The notes under the pieces: model-generated | What the model was told of the DNA's origin: nothing | The model's input: the letters and a program-made list of their open reading frames with translations, nothing else | The model's database searches: none | Source of the DNA: Spirochaetales bacterium | GTDB taxonomy: Bacteria > Spirochaetota > Leptospiria > Leptospirales > Leptonemataceae | Reading direction: 5' to 3' | NCBI GenBank assembly: GCA_015075425.1 | Contig: JABTUL010000001.1 | Span: 1,364,001-1,428,000, forward strand | DNA length: 64,000 bases | In this document: piece after piece, positions 53,025 through 61,764 of the stretch | How positions within the stretch are numbered: the stretch's first letter is position 1 | Layout of the letters: every line of letters begins with the position of its first letter | Position numbers and translations under genes: made by a program

Positions 53025-54755
53025 CTACTCCCCCCTCCGCTTGACACCAGGCCGCACACGAACAGGGGCCCCGTCCTTCAGGGTTCTTAGATTGGCGCGA
53101 ATGAGCTCATCCCCTGGCTGTAAACCGGAAATGACTTCAGTCCGGTCACCAAAGAGACCCCCGACAGTGACGGTCTTTTTGAAAGCGGCACCATTTTTGT
53201 AAATAAAAACATCGGCTTTGCGCTCCCCTTCTTCTTCGCGCACATTCAAGAGTAAAGCTGTCGGTACCGCGATGCCATCCGGCTTTTCCCGGGTTGTAAT
53301 CTTACAGCGGACAAACATTCCCGGGCGCAGAATTTCCTTCTCATTGTCGAGTTCAATCCGGATTTCCGCCGTCCTGCTCACAGGATCGATGACCGGCGAA
53401 ATCCGGGCCACTTGCCCGATCAACGATTCGCCCCCGTTTGCATCAATTGTGAACTGACCGGATTGTCCAGCTGTGATGCGCCCGAGATCCTCTTCGGCCA
53501 CGTTAGTGGTTACAACCACTCGATCCAGGCGGACCACGGTGAAGAAGGGTTCGCCGGTTTTTACCTCTTCGCCTATGTCCAGACCGCGCGAAGCCACGAC
53601 GCCGGCTATCGGGGATTTGATGGTGGCTTCGGTGAGGAAATACTGAGCGCTTTGAACCTCAGCCTGAGCGCTGGCTATTCCTGATTGAGCCACAGCAACT
53701 TCGCTTTTCTCAACTTCTGTGTTAAACTCAATGAACGAATCGCGCTTCTTTTGACCATCAGCTGGAACGGCCCGCCTTGATTCCTTCAGGTCGGCATCGC
53801 GAAAGCCAATCATTGCCCCCTGAAAGTCTTTACGGGCCTTGAAATAGCCTGTCATCGAAGTCAGATACTGATTGTAGAAGTTGCGCATATCCATGCGCGA
53901 CAGCCCGCCAAGCTCATAAACTTCATATTTATTTTGAAGATTCTGTCTCGTCTGCAAATAGTTGGCTTTGGAGTCAAGAATATTCGCCTGCATCACATCC
54001 AGAGATTGAATTTGCTTTTGCACAGATCTTCTGGCAGATGATAAGCGGGCCTGCGCCAGGTTCATTCCCGCAACCGCAGAGGTGAGTCGCGCCTGGGCCT
54101 GCTGGAGTTGTAAGGCCAGGTGGGTCGTTTCAAGTTGCGCCAGGACTTCACCCTGGGCCACTCGGTCGCCCATATCTTTGTTGATCGTCTGAACGCGACC
54201 TTCAATGCGAGCACTTATGGAGGCTTTATTTAAGTACGTAACTGTGCCGGGCGATGAAATTTGTTCGGTCAGAGTCTCCTTTTGAACAGGAATTGTCTCA
54301 ACCTCCTGGACCATCGCCGCGCTCTCTGTGATCTCTTCGCCTGAAAAGAGTGAAATGAGGATCAAAACTCCGGCGACACTGGCAACACCGGCAGCCCATC
54401 GACGGGGATTCTTCAGAAAGTGGTCCTTGATGCCAGACAGCCCTTCGAACACTTCCTTGCGATTGAGTCGCCGGGCAGATTCAGGCAGGCCCTTCATTCC
54501 CGAAAGGACTCCTCCTGCAACTTCACGCCATCTATGCCCTGATGATCGGGCATCAGAGATGCTTTCATCAGGCGTGTGGTCCGTCGTGGCACCGGCAGGC
54601 TCGGCGACGGCCTCCGGAACTATAAGAGTTTCCAGCTGATCGCCGCTTTCTGCTTTGCCCGCCTCTTCTGGAGCTGGAATGCCCGCCCCCAAGGCCTGCT
54701 CATCCCCGGATCGGGGGGATTCCAGCGGGTTGTCAGAGTCGTTCGCCCGGTTCAT
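53025..54755 (-). CDS. RND efflux periplasmic adaptor (HlyD/MFP family)
   Basis: A 576-residue protein. It has an unusual 140-residue cytoplasmic lead, acidic and Pro-rich, before a single membrane helix (AAGVASVAGVLILISLFSGE). The MFP part then follows: lipoyl half-motif TVTYLNKASISARIEGRVQT, INKDMGDRVAQGEVLAQLET, a long helical hairpin of about 150 residues, the second lipoyl half with ATIKSPIAGVVASRGLDIGE, then beta-barrel and membrane-proximal domains. It bridges pump and TolC. It starts 3 bp after the stop of the TolC-like gene. The long lead is atypical. Confidence 0.88.
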   Translation of the reverse strand: MNRANDSDNPLESPRSGDEQALGAGIPAPEEAGKAESGDQLETLIVPEAVAEPAGATTDHTPDESISDARSSGHRWREVAGGVLSGMKGLPESARRLNRKEVFEGLSGIKDHFLKNPRRWAAGVASVAGVLILISLFSGEEITESAAMVQEVETIPVQKETLTEQISSPGTVTYLNKASISARIEGRVQTINKDMGDRVAQGEVLAQLETTHLALQLQQAQARLTSAVAGMNLAQARLSSARRSVQKQIQSLDVMQANILDSKANYLQTRQNLQNKYEVYELGGLSRMDMRNFYNQYLTSMTGYFKARKDFQGAMIGFRDADLKESRRAVPADGQKKRDSFIEFNTEVEKSEVAVAQSGIASAQAEVQSAQYFLTEATIKSPIAGVVASRGLDIGEEVKTGEPFFTVVRLDRVVVTTNVAEEDLGRITAGQSGQFTIDANGGESLIGQVARISPVIDPVSRTAEIRIELDNEKEILRPGMFVRCKITTREKPDGIAVPTALLLNVREEEGERKADVFIYKNGAAFKKTVTVGGLFGDRTEVISGLQPGDELIRANLRTLKDGAPVRVRPGVKRRGE

Positions 54756-54758
54756 AGC

Positions 54759-56234
54759 TTACTGGCGCTCGAGAGCGCGGGGTCTCGATACAGGACGCCA
54801 GAGTCGTTCGATACTATCAGGAGTATCTGCTGAAAGGGCATCCAGGTTGACAAGCTGCAGGTGGTCAACCTCCAGCCCCAGATCTATTTCCAGTCGGTTG
54901 ATTGCGAGCAAGAGTTGAATACGACCCTCGAGCAGATCATATCGCGCCTGGATCAACTTTAATTCTTCTTCGAAGTATCTATGCACGGACAGTTCACCAT
55001 TCAGAAGCGATCTTTGATCAATCAGATGGCGCACTTCTCGAATAGCCAGAGCTTCGTCCTGAAGGCGCAGATTTCGTTCCTGCTCACGCAGGCTGCGGAT
55101 CTGACGCTCCACCCGGTTGGCGATGTCCCGAAGAAGATCTCTGTTTAGCTGTCTTGTTCGGGCCAGTGCAATCGCAGATCGGGCTCGCGATTGCCGCCAG
55201 CCGGGATTATTGTAGATATTGAGGTCGCCGCCGGTGGACAGGCCACGGCTTTCCCCGCTATCCGATCGGTTCAAATTCGCATCATTTCGCAGAGTGCTGC
55301 CAAACAGGTTCCATGTGAGGCTGACGCCAATCCCCCACTCGTTAGTCCGCGGTGGCCATTCCTCTCCTGTTTTTCCATAGTGGCCGGTGAGCGCCAGCTG
55401 AGGCAAGTAATCATATTGCGCAATCAGGTACTCCCTGCGGTCCCGTGCCAGGTTCATTCTGGCCTCACGGAGGTCAGGGCGATTTTCATATGCCATTTGA
55501 GTCAGGGCCTCAGGATTCAGTTCAAGGGGCCTGACCTGAAGGGAAGAAAGATCCAGAAGGGCCACTTCTACTTCGGGATTCTCCAGGCGCAGCAGGTTCC
55601 CGAAATCAATCCGCGCATCCCTTGAGCCAGCTGTCTCAGCCTCAAAGGCGAGCGTCCTTCGGGCATGCTCATTCTGGATTTCACGATAATCGAGTTCCGC
55701 TATAGCGCCCTGGTCGATTTCAATCCTCGCTCGATCGGATAGCATGGAAGTGCTGGCCAGAGCGAGCTTCGAGATGGAAACGCTTGCAGTTCGTTGCAGA
55801 ACCTGAAAATAGCCCTCACGTACGCGGAAACGGAGATCATTGATACCGGATCTGTACTTTTCGGTCGCAACGCGCGCGTCAATTTTTGCAATCTCGTAAG
55901 CAAGAAGAGACCGGCCACCATCGTATACCGGCTGTGATAGGTTCATCTGGACCGAGTACCGGCCATTATCGAAGTCGCGCCGTGCGACAGTACGGTTTTG
56001 TCGGTACGATAGTGAAGCAGTTGGAAAAAAATCCCTGAACCGAGAGTGAATATTGTCCTTGTGCAGGCCTTTCTCGCGTCGGGCGAGCCGAAGTTCTACA
56101 CTGTTTTCAAGGGCGATCCGCTCGGCTTCTCTGAGGGTAAGGATTTGATCGGAGCCCACGTCCGGGTACAGGCTCCCACCCACCGGAATGAGGAACAAAG
56201 AGATGACTATACTTTCTGGAATTCTGGCTTTCAA
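54759..56234 (-). CDS. TolC-like outer-membrane efflux channel
   Basis: A 491-residue protein with an N-terminal signal (ESIVISLFLIPVGGS), then two OEP repeats: DQILTLREAERIALENSVEL, then helices, and a second half with NPEALTQMAYENRPDLREAR. Strand-like segments (SVQMNLSQPVYDGGR; WGIGVSLTWNLFGSTLRND) mark the beta barrel. It forms the outer-membrane exit for the pumps of this operon. It overlaps the TPR lipoprotein gene by four bases (ATGA). Confidence 0.88.
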   Translation of the reverse strand: MKARIPESIVISLFLIPVGGSLYPDVGSDQILTLREAERIALENSVELRLARREKGLHKDNIHSRFRDFFPTASLSYRQNRTVARRDFDNGRYSVQMNLSQPVYDGGRSLLAYEIAKIDARVATEKYRSGINDLRFRVREGYFQVLQRTASVSISKLALASTSMLSDRARIEIDQGAIAELDYREIQNEHARRTLAFEAETAGSRDARIDFGNLLRLENPEVEVALLDLSSLQVRPLELNPEALTQMAYENRPDLREARMNLARDRREYLIAQYDYLPQLALTGHYGKTGEEWPPRTNEWGIGVSLTWNLFGSTLRNDANLNRSDSGESRGLSTGGDLNIYNNPGWRQSRARSAIALARTRQLNRDLLRDIANRVERQIRSLREQERNLRLQDEALAIREVRHLIDQRSLLNGELSVHRYFEEELKLIQARYDLLEGRIQLLLAINRLEIDLGLEVDHLQLVNLDALSADTPDSIERLWRPVSRPRALERQ

Positions 56235-56920
56235 GGGTTTTTTTCCTGAACAACCCCGTCTGCCACAACAGCGGAAGCAGGATCCTTTTTACGTCTTTCT
56301 GCCAGAGCTTTCATCAAGGCAATGTCCGCAGCATTCACATTCAATGCCGCTACTTTGCGGGCGTGCAAATCGGAGCGTTCCTGCATCTGTAGATCCGAGA
56401 ACAGATCCGCAAGATGAACATGAATGCGAGACACTTCATATTCGACTCCAAGCGCATTGTAGTACTGATTCAACGCCAGATCCATTTTCTTATCCCGTTC
56501 AAAGCAACGCCCGAGGTAGTAACGACCTATGAAGTTTCCCGGATCATTTTGAACAATAATGCGGAAAATCTCGATTGCCTCATCGTTTCTCCCGTCCTCC
56601 AGAAATATGATCCTGCCCAGCCACAGCATCAGGTAGGGGTTTTCAGGCCATTCATCAAGTCCTTCACGGAGTACCCTTTCTGCTTCTCGATACTGTCTGG
56701 TGTGAAAGTGAATTCTGGCTCTCATTCCTACCGTTTCGACCGTCCGCGCCTTGATCCGGCCGAGCCCGTCCAGTGCTGAATCGAATTTAAGCTCCGCCAG
56801 CTGTTCCTGCGCCTCCCGGAAGATGGCGAGCTCCTCCTCGCTCAATTCGGCCCGAGGACCGCATCCGGGCAGTGCCGCCACGATCCAGAATACTATGCAG
56901 ACATGAGAGTTGAGTGACAT
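56231..56920 (-). CDS. TPR lipoprotein, first gene of the RND operon
   Basis: A 229-residue protein with signal and lipobox (FWIVAALPGC) and about five TPR-like helical pairs (ARIHFHTRQYREAERVLREG, NDEAIEIFRIIVQNDPGNFI, KKMDLALNQYYNALGVEYEV). TPR lipoproteins act as assembly factors. As first gene of the operon it may help place the TolC-like channel. Its leader AAAGAAAATTATGTCACTC nearly repeats at 57205, see the region 56921-57286. Confidence 0.75.
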   Translation of the reverse strand: MSLNSHVCIVFWIVAALPGCGPRAELSEEELAIFREAQEQLAELKFDSALDGLGRIKARTVETVGMRARIHFHTRQYREAERVLREGLDEWPENPYLMLWLGRIIFLEDGRNDEAIEIFRIIVQNDPGNFIGRYYLGRCFERDKKMDLALNQYYNALGVEYEVSRIHVHLADLFSDLQMQERSDLHARKVAALNVNAADIALMKALAERRKKDPASAVVADGVVQEKNP

Positions 56921-57286
56921 AATTTTCTTTAACTGCTTTTTTCTTTACGGATGGATCGGGCGCCATGATGCCAGACTGACCCTCAATTGACAATCCCATT
57001 TATTTTCTGACAGAGAAACCCGGGGGTAAATGGCACGAAACCAGCTGAAACGGGAACTAAATATGTCCGTATCTGGAATGTAACCGAACAAAAATAGAAT
57101 AAGAAAATGTAAAAGACTCGCGTATCCCGGAAGAGAGACCTTGAGCCGGGGGCGACCGGGCAGCGGTACCCGAGATATAGCCTGAATAGCAAGAGACATA
57201 ATTTCCTTTTACATTCTTAATTTATAAAAAAGATCCCCGCGAGTCCATGTCTGTCAAGACTATTTTTACGGGTTGTTCCTACCTGG
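56921..57286. promoter_or_regulatory. Divergent intergenic region with a weak 84-codon frame
   Basis: 366 bp between the minus-strand RND operon and the plus-strand exported-protein operon. An AT-rich patch with TTTATAAATTAAG lies near 57215-57235 on the minus strand. A minus-strand frame 56945-57199 (84 codons, MSLAIQAISRVPLPGRPRLK) has AAAGGAAATT before its ATG, very like the leader of the TPR gene. The frame is not convincing as protein and may be a remnant of a duplicated gene start. Promoters of both operons must lie here. Confidence 0.45.
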
Positions 57287-57940
57287 ATGAAAAAAATCGA
57301 TGCAATTCGTAATTTGTGTTGCAGACAAGGCTTGAAAGATCATTCAAGGCTCGTGTCTCCTGCCAAATCAACTCCTCTGGCTCTCCTGGCCCTTTGTCTG
57401 GCCGGGAGTTGCAACAGGCCAGATCTCATGACGGTATACCGCAATGCCATGGAAACATACTCGTCCCCCGATTGGTTAGCCCGTGCGGGATCAATTCAGG
57501 TCACAAAAAGAAATTTTTTTTATGCGACAGGATCCGAGGTAATCGATCTTCCTGAGCTGGAGCTGCTTCCGGGTGAGGCACGCCAGATTGTGTTAAAAAA
57601 AGTAATTGCTCGCAGGCTTGCCATTGCCAGTGGCGCAAAAACCGGCATTTATGAATCTGAGGAAGCAGCAAAGTATATCCTGCCCAGACTGGAGGCGATC
57701 CTGGAAGATTACTACTATCTGCAGCAATCTACACAAAGGGGTACAGGGAACGGATCAGCCATTCTCCCCGGCAAAGAGGAACTCTCTGCATGGGCGGCCG
57801 GGCGAGGTATTTCGGATGAGCAGGCCCGCCTTCGGGCAGGCAGAATACTTTCGTCGTATAATAAACTGAAATCGCAGCAACTGCGGGAGCAAATTCTTTC
57901 AGAACTGCTTCTTGAGAATCCGATAGAGGTGCGAAAGTGA
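57287..57940 (+). CDS. Lipoprotein, first gene of a five-gene exported-protein operon
   Basis: A 217-residue protein. After a basic lead of about 30 residues comes the lipoprotein signal TPLALLALCLAGSC. The mature part is helical, with LPGEARQIVLKKVIARRLAI, EAAKYILPRLEAILEDYYYL, and a C-terminal SYNKLKSQQLREQIL helix. The layout recalls SurA/PpiD-like N-terminal domains, but no parvulin domain is present. The ribosome site at 57287 is weak. It is coupled to the next gene by GTGA overlap. Confidence 0.6.
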   Translation: MKKIDAIRNLCCRQGLKDHSRLVSPAKSTPLALLALCLAGSCNRPDLMTVYRNAMETYSSPDWLARAGSIQVTKRNFFYATGSEVIDLPELELLPGEARQIVLKKVIARRLAIASGAKTGIYESEEAAKYILPRLEAILEDYYYLQQSTQRGTGNGSAILPGKEELSAWAAGRGISDEQARLRAGRILSSYNKLKSQQLREQILSELLLENPIEVRK

Positions 57941-58623
57941 AGCGACTAAACCCTTTCTGGCCTGGGCTCCTTTGCCAGCTCTGTATTTACTCGGTTATTG
58001 CCGAACCCTTTGTTCCGGGTGACGATCGTATCCAGGAGGCGGAAATCCTCGAACGCATCCAGCGTGAAATTGGTCAGGACTTGAAAAGCCTCCGGCAAAG
58101 GGAAGTCACAAAGAAGGAGGCCAGAAAGACTGAAAGCCCAACCCATCTGCGCTTACAGTTGCGATCAAGCGGGGGGAAGGAATATAGCGGATACCATGCT
58201 CACAATAACCTCGCGATTCGACTAAATACCGCCACTGGTCCGGTCGATCTTCAGCTCAGGGATGTCTCTTCCCTAACTTTTGAGAAATTTACTGCCACTT
58301 TTGTGCACTATCTTGAAGAAGAAAAGAAAGTCCGGATCTTTTTCATACCAGATCAATGCAAAGCTGAACTGCGGAATGGAGGGACGATGGAAGGTCGCCT
58401 GCTGAGTAGAAATTTGCTTCAGGTCAGGTTGAAGGATGACGGGCCAGAAAGAACCTACTCAACTCTTTTCTGGGTTGACATTGATCAACCTGCACCTCCG
58501 GCTTCACCCGAAGAAATGCAGGCATTGCTTGCCCGGCAGGCGCCAGAGCCGACCGATTTAATTAAGACGATCGCAGTATTTCCTCAGTCCGCAGCTACCA
58601 GATCCATTCAGAATGAGGATTAA
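57937..58623 (+). CDS. Exported protein of unknown function
   Basis: A 228-residue protein starting at GTG 57937, overlapping the upstream stop. The signal peptide is FWPGLLCQLCIYSVIAEP. The middle (HLRLQLRSSGGKEYSGYHAH and FFIPDQCKAELRNGGTMEGR) looks like two small beta domains. The C-terminus is Pro/Ala-rich. I recognise no family. Its 3' end overlaps the SUMF1-like gene by 11 bp. Confidence 0.6.
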   Translation: MKRLNPFWPGLLCQLCIYSVIAEPFVPGDDRIQEAEILERIQREIGQDLKSLRQREVTKKEARKTESPTHLRLQLRSSGGKEYSGYHAHNNLAIRLNTATGPVDLQLRDVSSLTFEKFTATFVHYLEEEKKVRIFFIPDQCKAELRNGGTMEGRLLSRNLLQVRLKDDGPERTYSTLFWVDIDQPAPPASPEEMQALLARQAPEPTDLIKTIAVFPQSAATRSIQNED

Positions 58624-59227
58624 TGCCGTGCTGCTTCTATCTTTCGCTTTCTATTGTGTATCCAGGGAAACCAGGCATACACAGAGCGGCGAAACCATGA
58701 ACTCAGGACAATGGGGCACGACACAAGGAATGGTGATGTTCATGGCCGCTAGCGGCCCGTTCTACATAGACCAATTTGAAAGCGCAGCCTTAACGGAGGA
58801 CATTTTGCTGGGGATCCCTGGAGCACCGCCCGCAGTTGGGCTGACTCAGAAGCAAGCCAGGGCCTATTGCCAGCGAGCCGGCAAAAGGCTATGTTCCGGG
58901 GCTGAGTGGAGATCGGCCTGCCTCGGTGCGGCAAGGGCAAGGTTTTCCTATGGAAACGCTTACGAGAAGGGCCGTTGCAACACGGCCAGTACCGCGGACC
59001 GGCCCACCGGTTCTCTGCAAACCTGCCGCAATGTTGATGAAATGTATGATATGGTTGGGAACGTCATGGAATGGGTTGAAAACATTGAAGGAGAGCGTAG
59101 CATTGCCATGGGCGGGGCCTACTCAACGGGTCCGGAGACGGACTGCTTTACCCGGCAGTTTTTTCCTCTCGAAACGGCAAGCCGCGTGATAGGCTTTCGT
59201 TGCTGTAAATCGGAAGGATCCAGATGA
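58613..59227 (+). CDS. Formylglycine-generating-enzyme-like (SUMF1) protein
   Basis: A 204-residue protein with a short signal (AVLLLSFAFYC). It has an FGE-sulfatase-type domain: TQKQARAYCQRAGKRLCSGA, EWRSACLGAARARFSYGNAY, EMYDMVGNVMEWVENIEGER, IAMGGAYSTGP and VIGFRCCKSE. The domain is shorter than catalytic FGEs (about 280 residues) and the paired active-site Cys are not clearly placed. Binding or structural roles are known for such shortened members. The two adjacent Cys near the C-terminus are notable. It overlaps its neighbours on both sides. Confidence 0.75.
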   Translation: MRINAVLLLSFAFYCVSRETRHTQSGETMNSGQWGTTQGMVMFMAASGPFYIDQFESAALTEDILLGIPGAPPAVGLTQKQARAYCQRAGKRLCSGAEWRSACLGAARARFSYGNAYEKGRCNTASTADRPTGSLQTCRNVDEMYDMVGNVMEWVENIEGERSIAMGGAYSTGPETDCFTRQFFPLETASRVIGFRCCKSEGSR

Positions 59228-59766
59228 AAAGGATCCTTATCCTCTGCCTTGTTTTCTGCTCCTGTCAGGCATATTCTGTTATATCACAGCGCAACGACGC
59301 TCTCTGGCCGCGACCTTCCAATCAGATGCCCTATCACGTGGGCCTCGGCTACTTTCAGACCCCCTCGCATGCACCTTTACAGCAGGCTGGACTTCTGGAA
59401 GTTCTGACCTTCTCCCTGCGGGACGAGGGATTCGAAGTTGTCGAACCGCGCTTGTTTCATGAGTTGCTCCGTCACAATGATCTTGCCGTAGATCAGAAGT
59501 TAACAGAGAATGAAATTTCTCGGCTCCATGGCGTGCATCCTGGAAACCTTTTCATCCAGGGTAGGCTGGAGATCGAACGGACAGAAGATTTGCTTGAAGA
59601 TCTTTACCAGGTCATGCTACTGTGTTTTGTGCATGATGCGCAGAGCGGTGCTCAGGTAGCGGAGATTCGGGTGTTTGGAAAGGACCTCCCAAAACCGACA
59701 GCCCGAATCCTGATGGAACTCTCCCGCCGCGGCGCTCTGGAACTCTATGGATTTACCAGGAAATGA
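59224..59766 (+). CDS. Putative lipoprotein of unknown function
   Basis: A 180-residue protein with signal ILILCLVFCSC. The mature part (LLEVLTFSLRDEGFEVVEPR, LFIQGRLEIERTEDLLEDLY, SGAQVAEIRVFGKDLP) alternates strands and helices, like small lipoproteins that sense or assemble envelope parts. The ATG overlaps the upstream stop (ATGA), and its own stop overlaps the next gene. Family not recognised. Confidence 0.6.
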   Translation: MKRILILCLVFCSCQAYSVISQRNDALWPRPSNQMPYHVGLGYFQTPSHAPLQQAGLLEVLTFSLRDEGFEVVEPRLFHELLRHNDLAVDQKLTENEISRLHGVHPGNLFIQGRLEIERTEDLLEDLYQVMLLCFVHDAQSGAQVAEIRVFGKDLPKPTARILMELSRRGALELYGFTRK

Positions 59767-60131
59767 TAAGCATGTTAGAGAATGGCATTAGGAAGCTCAG
59801 GGACCTTCGGCCAACCGAACGCAATGTTGCATTGATCCTTACCCTTGCCTCGTTCTTTACAGGAGCTGTATTCCTGGGCACCTTCTCCTATCGCATGATT
59901 CAGGCCACACCGGCACTGGACACGGAAACCGATCCTAAGACACTCAGCCAGCGGGAGCTGCTGGTTCGCCGCCGCCTGTCCCTCATCGCCAGAATCAATC
60001 TTTGTGAACAGGAAATTGCCGGTCGGGTTCCTGAAGCTCGATCTGTTTGCCCGGAGAGTGAGCGGAGTCGAATATCCGAATACCGCACACAGGTTCTCGA
60101 AATCGATGAAAAGCTCCTTCGGCCGGAGTAG
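59763..60131 (+). CDS. Single-span membrane protein closing the operon
   Basis: A 122-residue protein with one transmembrane segment (NVALILTLASFFTGAVFLGT) and a periplasmic helical part containing paired Cys (INLCEQEIAGRVPEARSVCP). The starts MISMLENGIR at 59763 and ATG 59772 are both possible. It overlaps the upstream stop (ATGA). The operon ends here, 67 bp before an IS21-type end. Confidence 0.6.
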   Translation: MISMLENGIRKLRDLRPTERNVALILTLASFFTGAVFLGTFSYRMIQATPALDTETDPKTLSQRELLVRRRLSLIARINLCEQEIAGRVPEARSVCPESERSRISEYRTQVLEIDEKLLRPE

Positions 60132-60198
60132 GGTGGATCTCCTACCCAGCCGGACCAAAAGCTGTGCATTAGGTATAAGCAAGCTGATCCACCTGATG

Positions 60199-61274
60199 GA
60201 CGACAATTAGAATTCCCTGTTGGCGACGGTTAGAATTCCCTCTATTTCAAGCCATAGATTTTCTTTTCTTGGCGGCCTCCTGAAGGCTTGCGTACCAACC
60301 AATCGATGATGTGCCGGTATTGGATGAAATGGCCTTTCTCCTGCCTCTGGCGCGGTATTTGCTCCACCTTCTGGCCATCCTACAGGATTTCGAGGTAGTC
60401 TCCATGCAGACGGATTTCGACTTTTTCGCCGATGAGACGACTCGGCACGGAATAGGTCACATTGCTGACATTCAATGTGCTCGTCTTTCCCACTCTCATG
60501 CTCAGCACCTGAAAGCTTTCGAGGCGGCGGGGCGGACGACCGCGTAGAACCTTCAGCTCTTCACAGAGGCGCACCTGTCGACCGCGATTCTGCCGCTCGA
60601 AATACTCGCGAAAGAATTTTTCGTATTCCCCCTTGAAGCAAAATCCCTGGAGCCGCGCAGCAAGAGCTGCTGCTCCAGTCTTCTCTTGAGCCGATGGTGG
60701 CTTTGCTCGACATCTCCATTTTCATTTCCACTGTATGAGTTGGTGGGTCGGCCCTGGATCCCATAATGCTTCAGAAGCGCAGTATATCGCGCCATGAACT
60801 CGCCTGCCTGCTGGCCGGGCTGCTTCACTGCTGCGGTCAATCGATCCGGTGGTATGGCCAGACCTTGAATCGCCGCTGCAGCGTCCGCAGCTGGCTGTCC
60901 TGAAATTGGCCAGGATACTTTTCCTGGAGAAACTGAAACATGGTCAATGCTTCCAGACCCGGGAGCATCATTCAGGAATTCCTCAATCTCGGGCCACACT
61001 TCCAAAAAATCATCCCGACGGGTCCGATATGCCCGGGTCTTCTTCATTTCCGATGGCAATTTCTCCGGATTCTCATACTTTCGGGCGGTCTTTACGTCCA
61101 TTCCGGCCAGCATGGCCGCCCGTTTGAGGGTCTTTCCCTCTGCTCTTAATCTCCTCATTTCTCTCACCTGTTTGTCATTTACAATGCTCCCGGCATGGCT
61201 TCGGGTTGCGGCCGTTCTGGCCAGGATTGAAAAGAGGGAATTCTAATTGTCGTTGGTGGGGAATTCTAACTTTC
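60199..61274 (-). mobile_element. Deleted IS21-type element, ends intact
   Basis: The left end carries two related end repeats, GACGACAATTAGAATTCCC (60199-60217) and GGCGACGGTTAGAATTCCC (60222-60240). The right end carries the inverted versions GGGAATTCTAATTGTCG (61236-61252) and GGGGAATTCTAACTTTCG (61257-61274). Multiple repeats at each end are typical of IS21. Only part of istA remains and istB is absent, so the element is about 1.1 kb instead of 2 kb or more. It could still move if a full copy supplies the proteins. Confidence 0.75.
60242..61167 (-). pseudogene. istA: IstA transposase remnant (IS21 family)
   Basis: The N-terminus MREMRRLRAEGKTLKRAAML and AGMDVKTARKYENP is an HTH. The next block (FQFLQEKYPGQFQDSQLRTL) lies in another frame. 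RYTALLKHYGIQGRPTNSYS, GNENGDVEQSHHRLKRRLEQ and QLLLRGSRDF belong to the catalytic region with the Glu. LRGRPPRRLESFQVLSMRVG and HIIDWLVRKP follow in further frames. The gene ends abruptly after LVRKP, at a TAG 60242-60244 beside the IS end, so the istA 3' part and istB were deleted. Several frameshifts are also needed to join the pieces. Confidence 0.8.
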
Positions 61275-61282
61275 GCTGATCA

Positions 61283-61388
61283 AATCAGAAATGCAAACAT
61301 CCTGCATAAATGCAATCAGGCAAAAAATCGGCACTTTTGCGGCTGTAATTTGCTTGAGGTTCCGAAATGTGCCCGAAGTCGGAACCTT
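61283..61388. repeat. Dispersed 106-bp repeat, copy 2
   Basis: Aligns without gaps to 10208-10313 in the same orientation and includes the same GGTTCCG/CGGAACC hairpin with a changed loop. It begins 9 bp after the IS21-type right end. Copy 1 lies 50 bp before the other IS, so both copies border mobile elements. Confidence 0.85.
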
Positions 61389-61764
61389 TCCTAAGAAGAA
61401 TGGCCGGTCCGAGGAATTCCGTCCCGCCATTCTACTGCTTGACTCACGGGTCGGCTTTTCATCCGGGGCGAGCTGCTTGGAAAGTTGAAGGTGCTGCCTT
61501 GGTAGGCCTATCCCTGAGCACGACGTGGCTCAATCTGGGCGAGGGTCCCGTCCGAACTTTTGCCCGCAGTCTGCTTCGCTGCCGGGCATACCCATCCACC
61601 AAAGGGGCGCGCATCCGCACGGCCCGTTACCATTCCGGCTGCGCTCAATGCTTTTGCGATCCCTTTTCCCGGAACGGTTGCGGGAAGAAGAGTAGGGCCG
61701 AAAGGCCGGAGCAACCGCGTAGGGGGTGCGCGCCGAGCCGCAAATTTATGCGCAGTAGCGCTGA
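61389..61764. repeat. Structured tail of the kinase gene (cassette-like copy A)
   Basis: No gene of its own. The sequence 61605-61690 aligns without gaps to 62812-62897 (roughly three quarters identical; the first 17 bases are the same). On the minus strand both copies start just after a stop codon with ATAA-TTTG-GG-like sequence, and both contain CGTCGT near the far end. A translated frame across the repeat keeps GRADARP. The rest (61389-61500) shows nothing recognisable. Confidence 0.6.
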
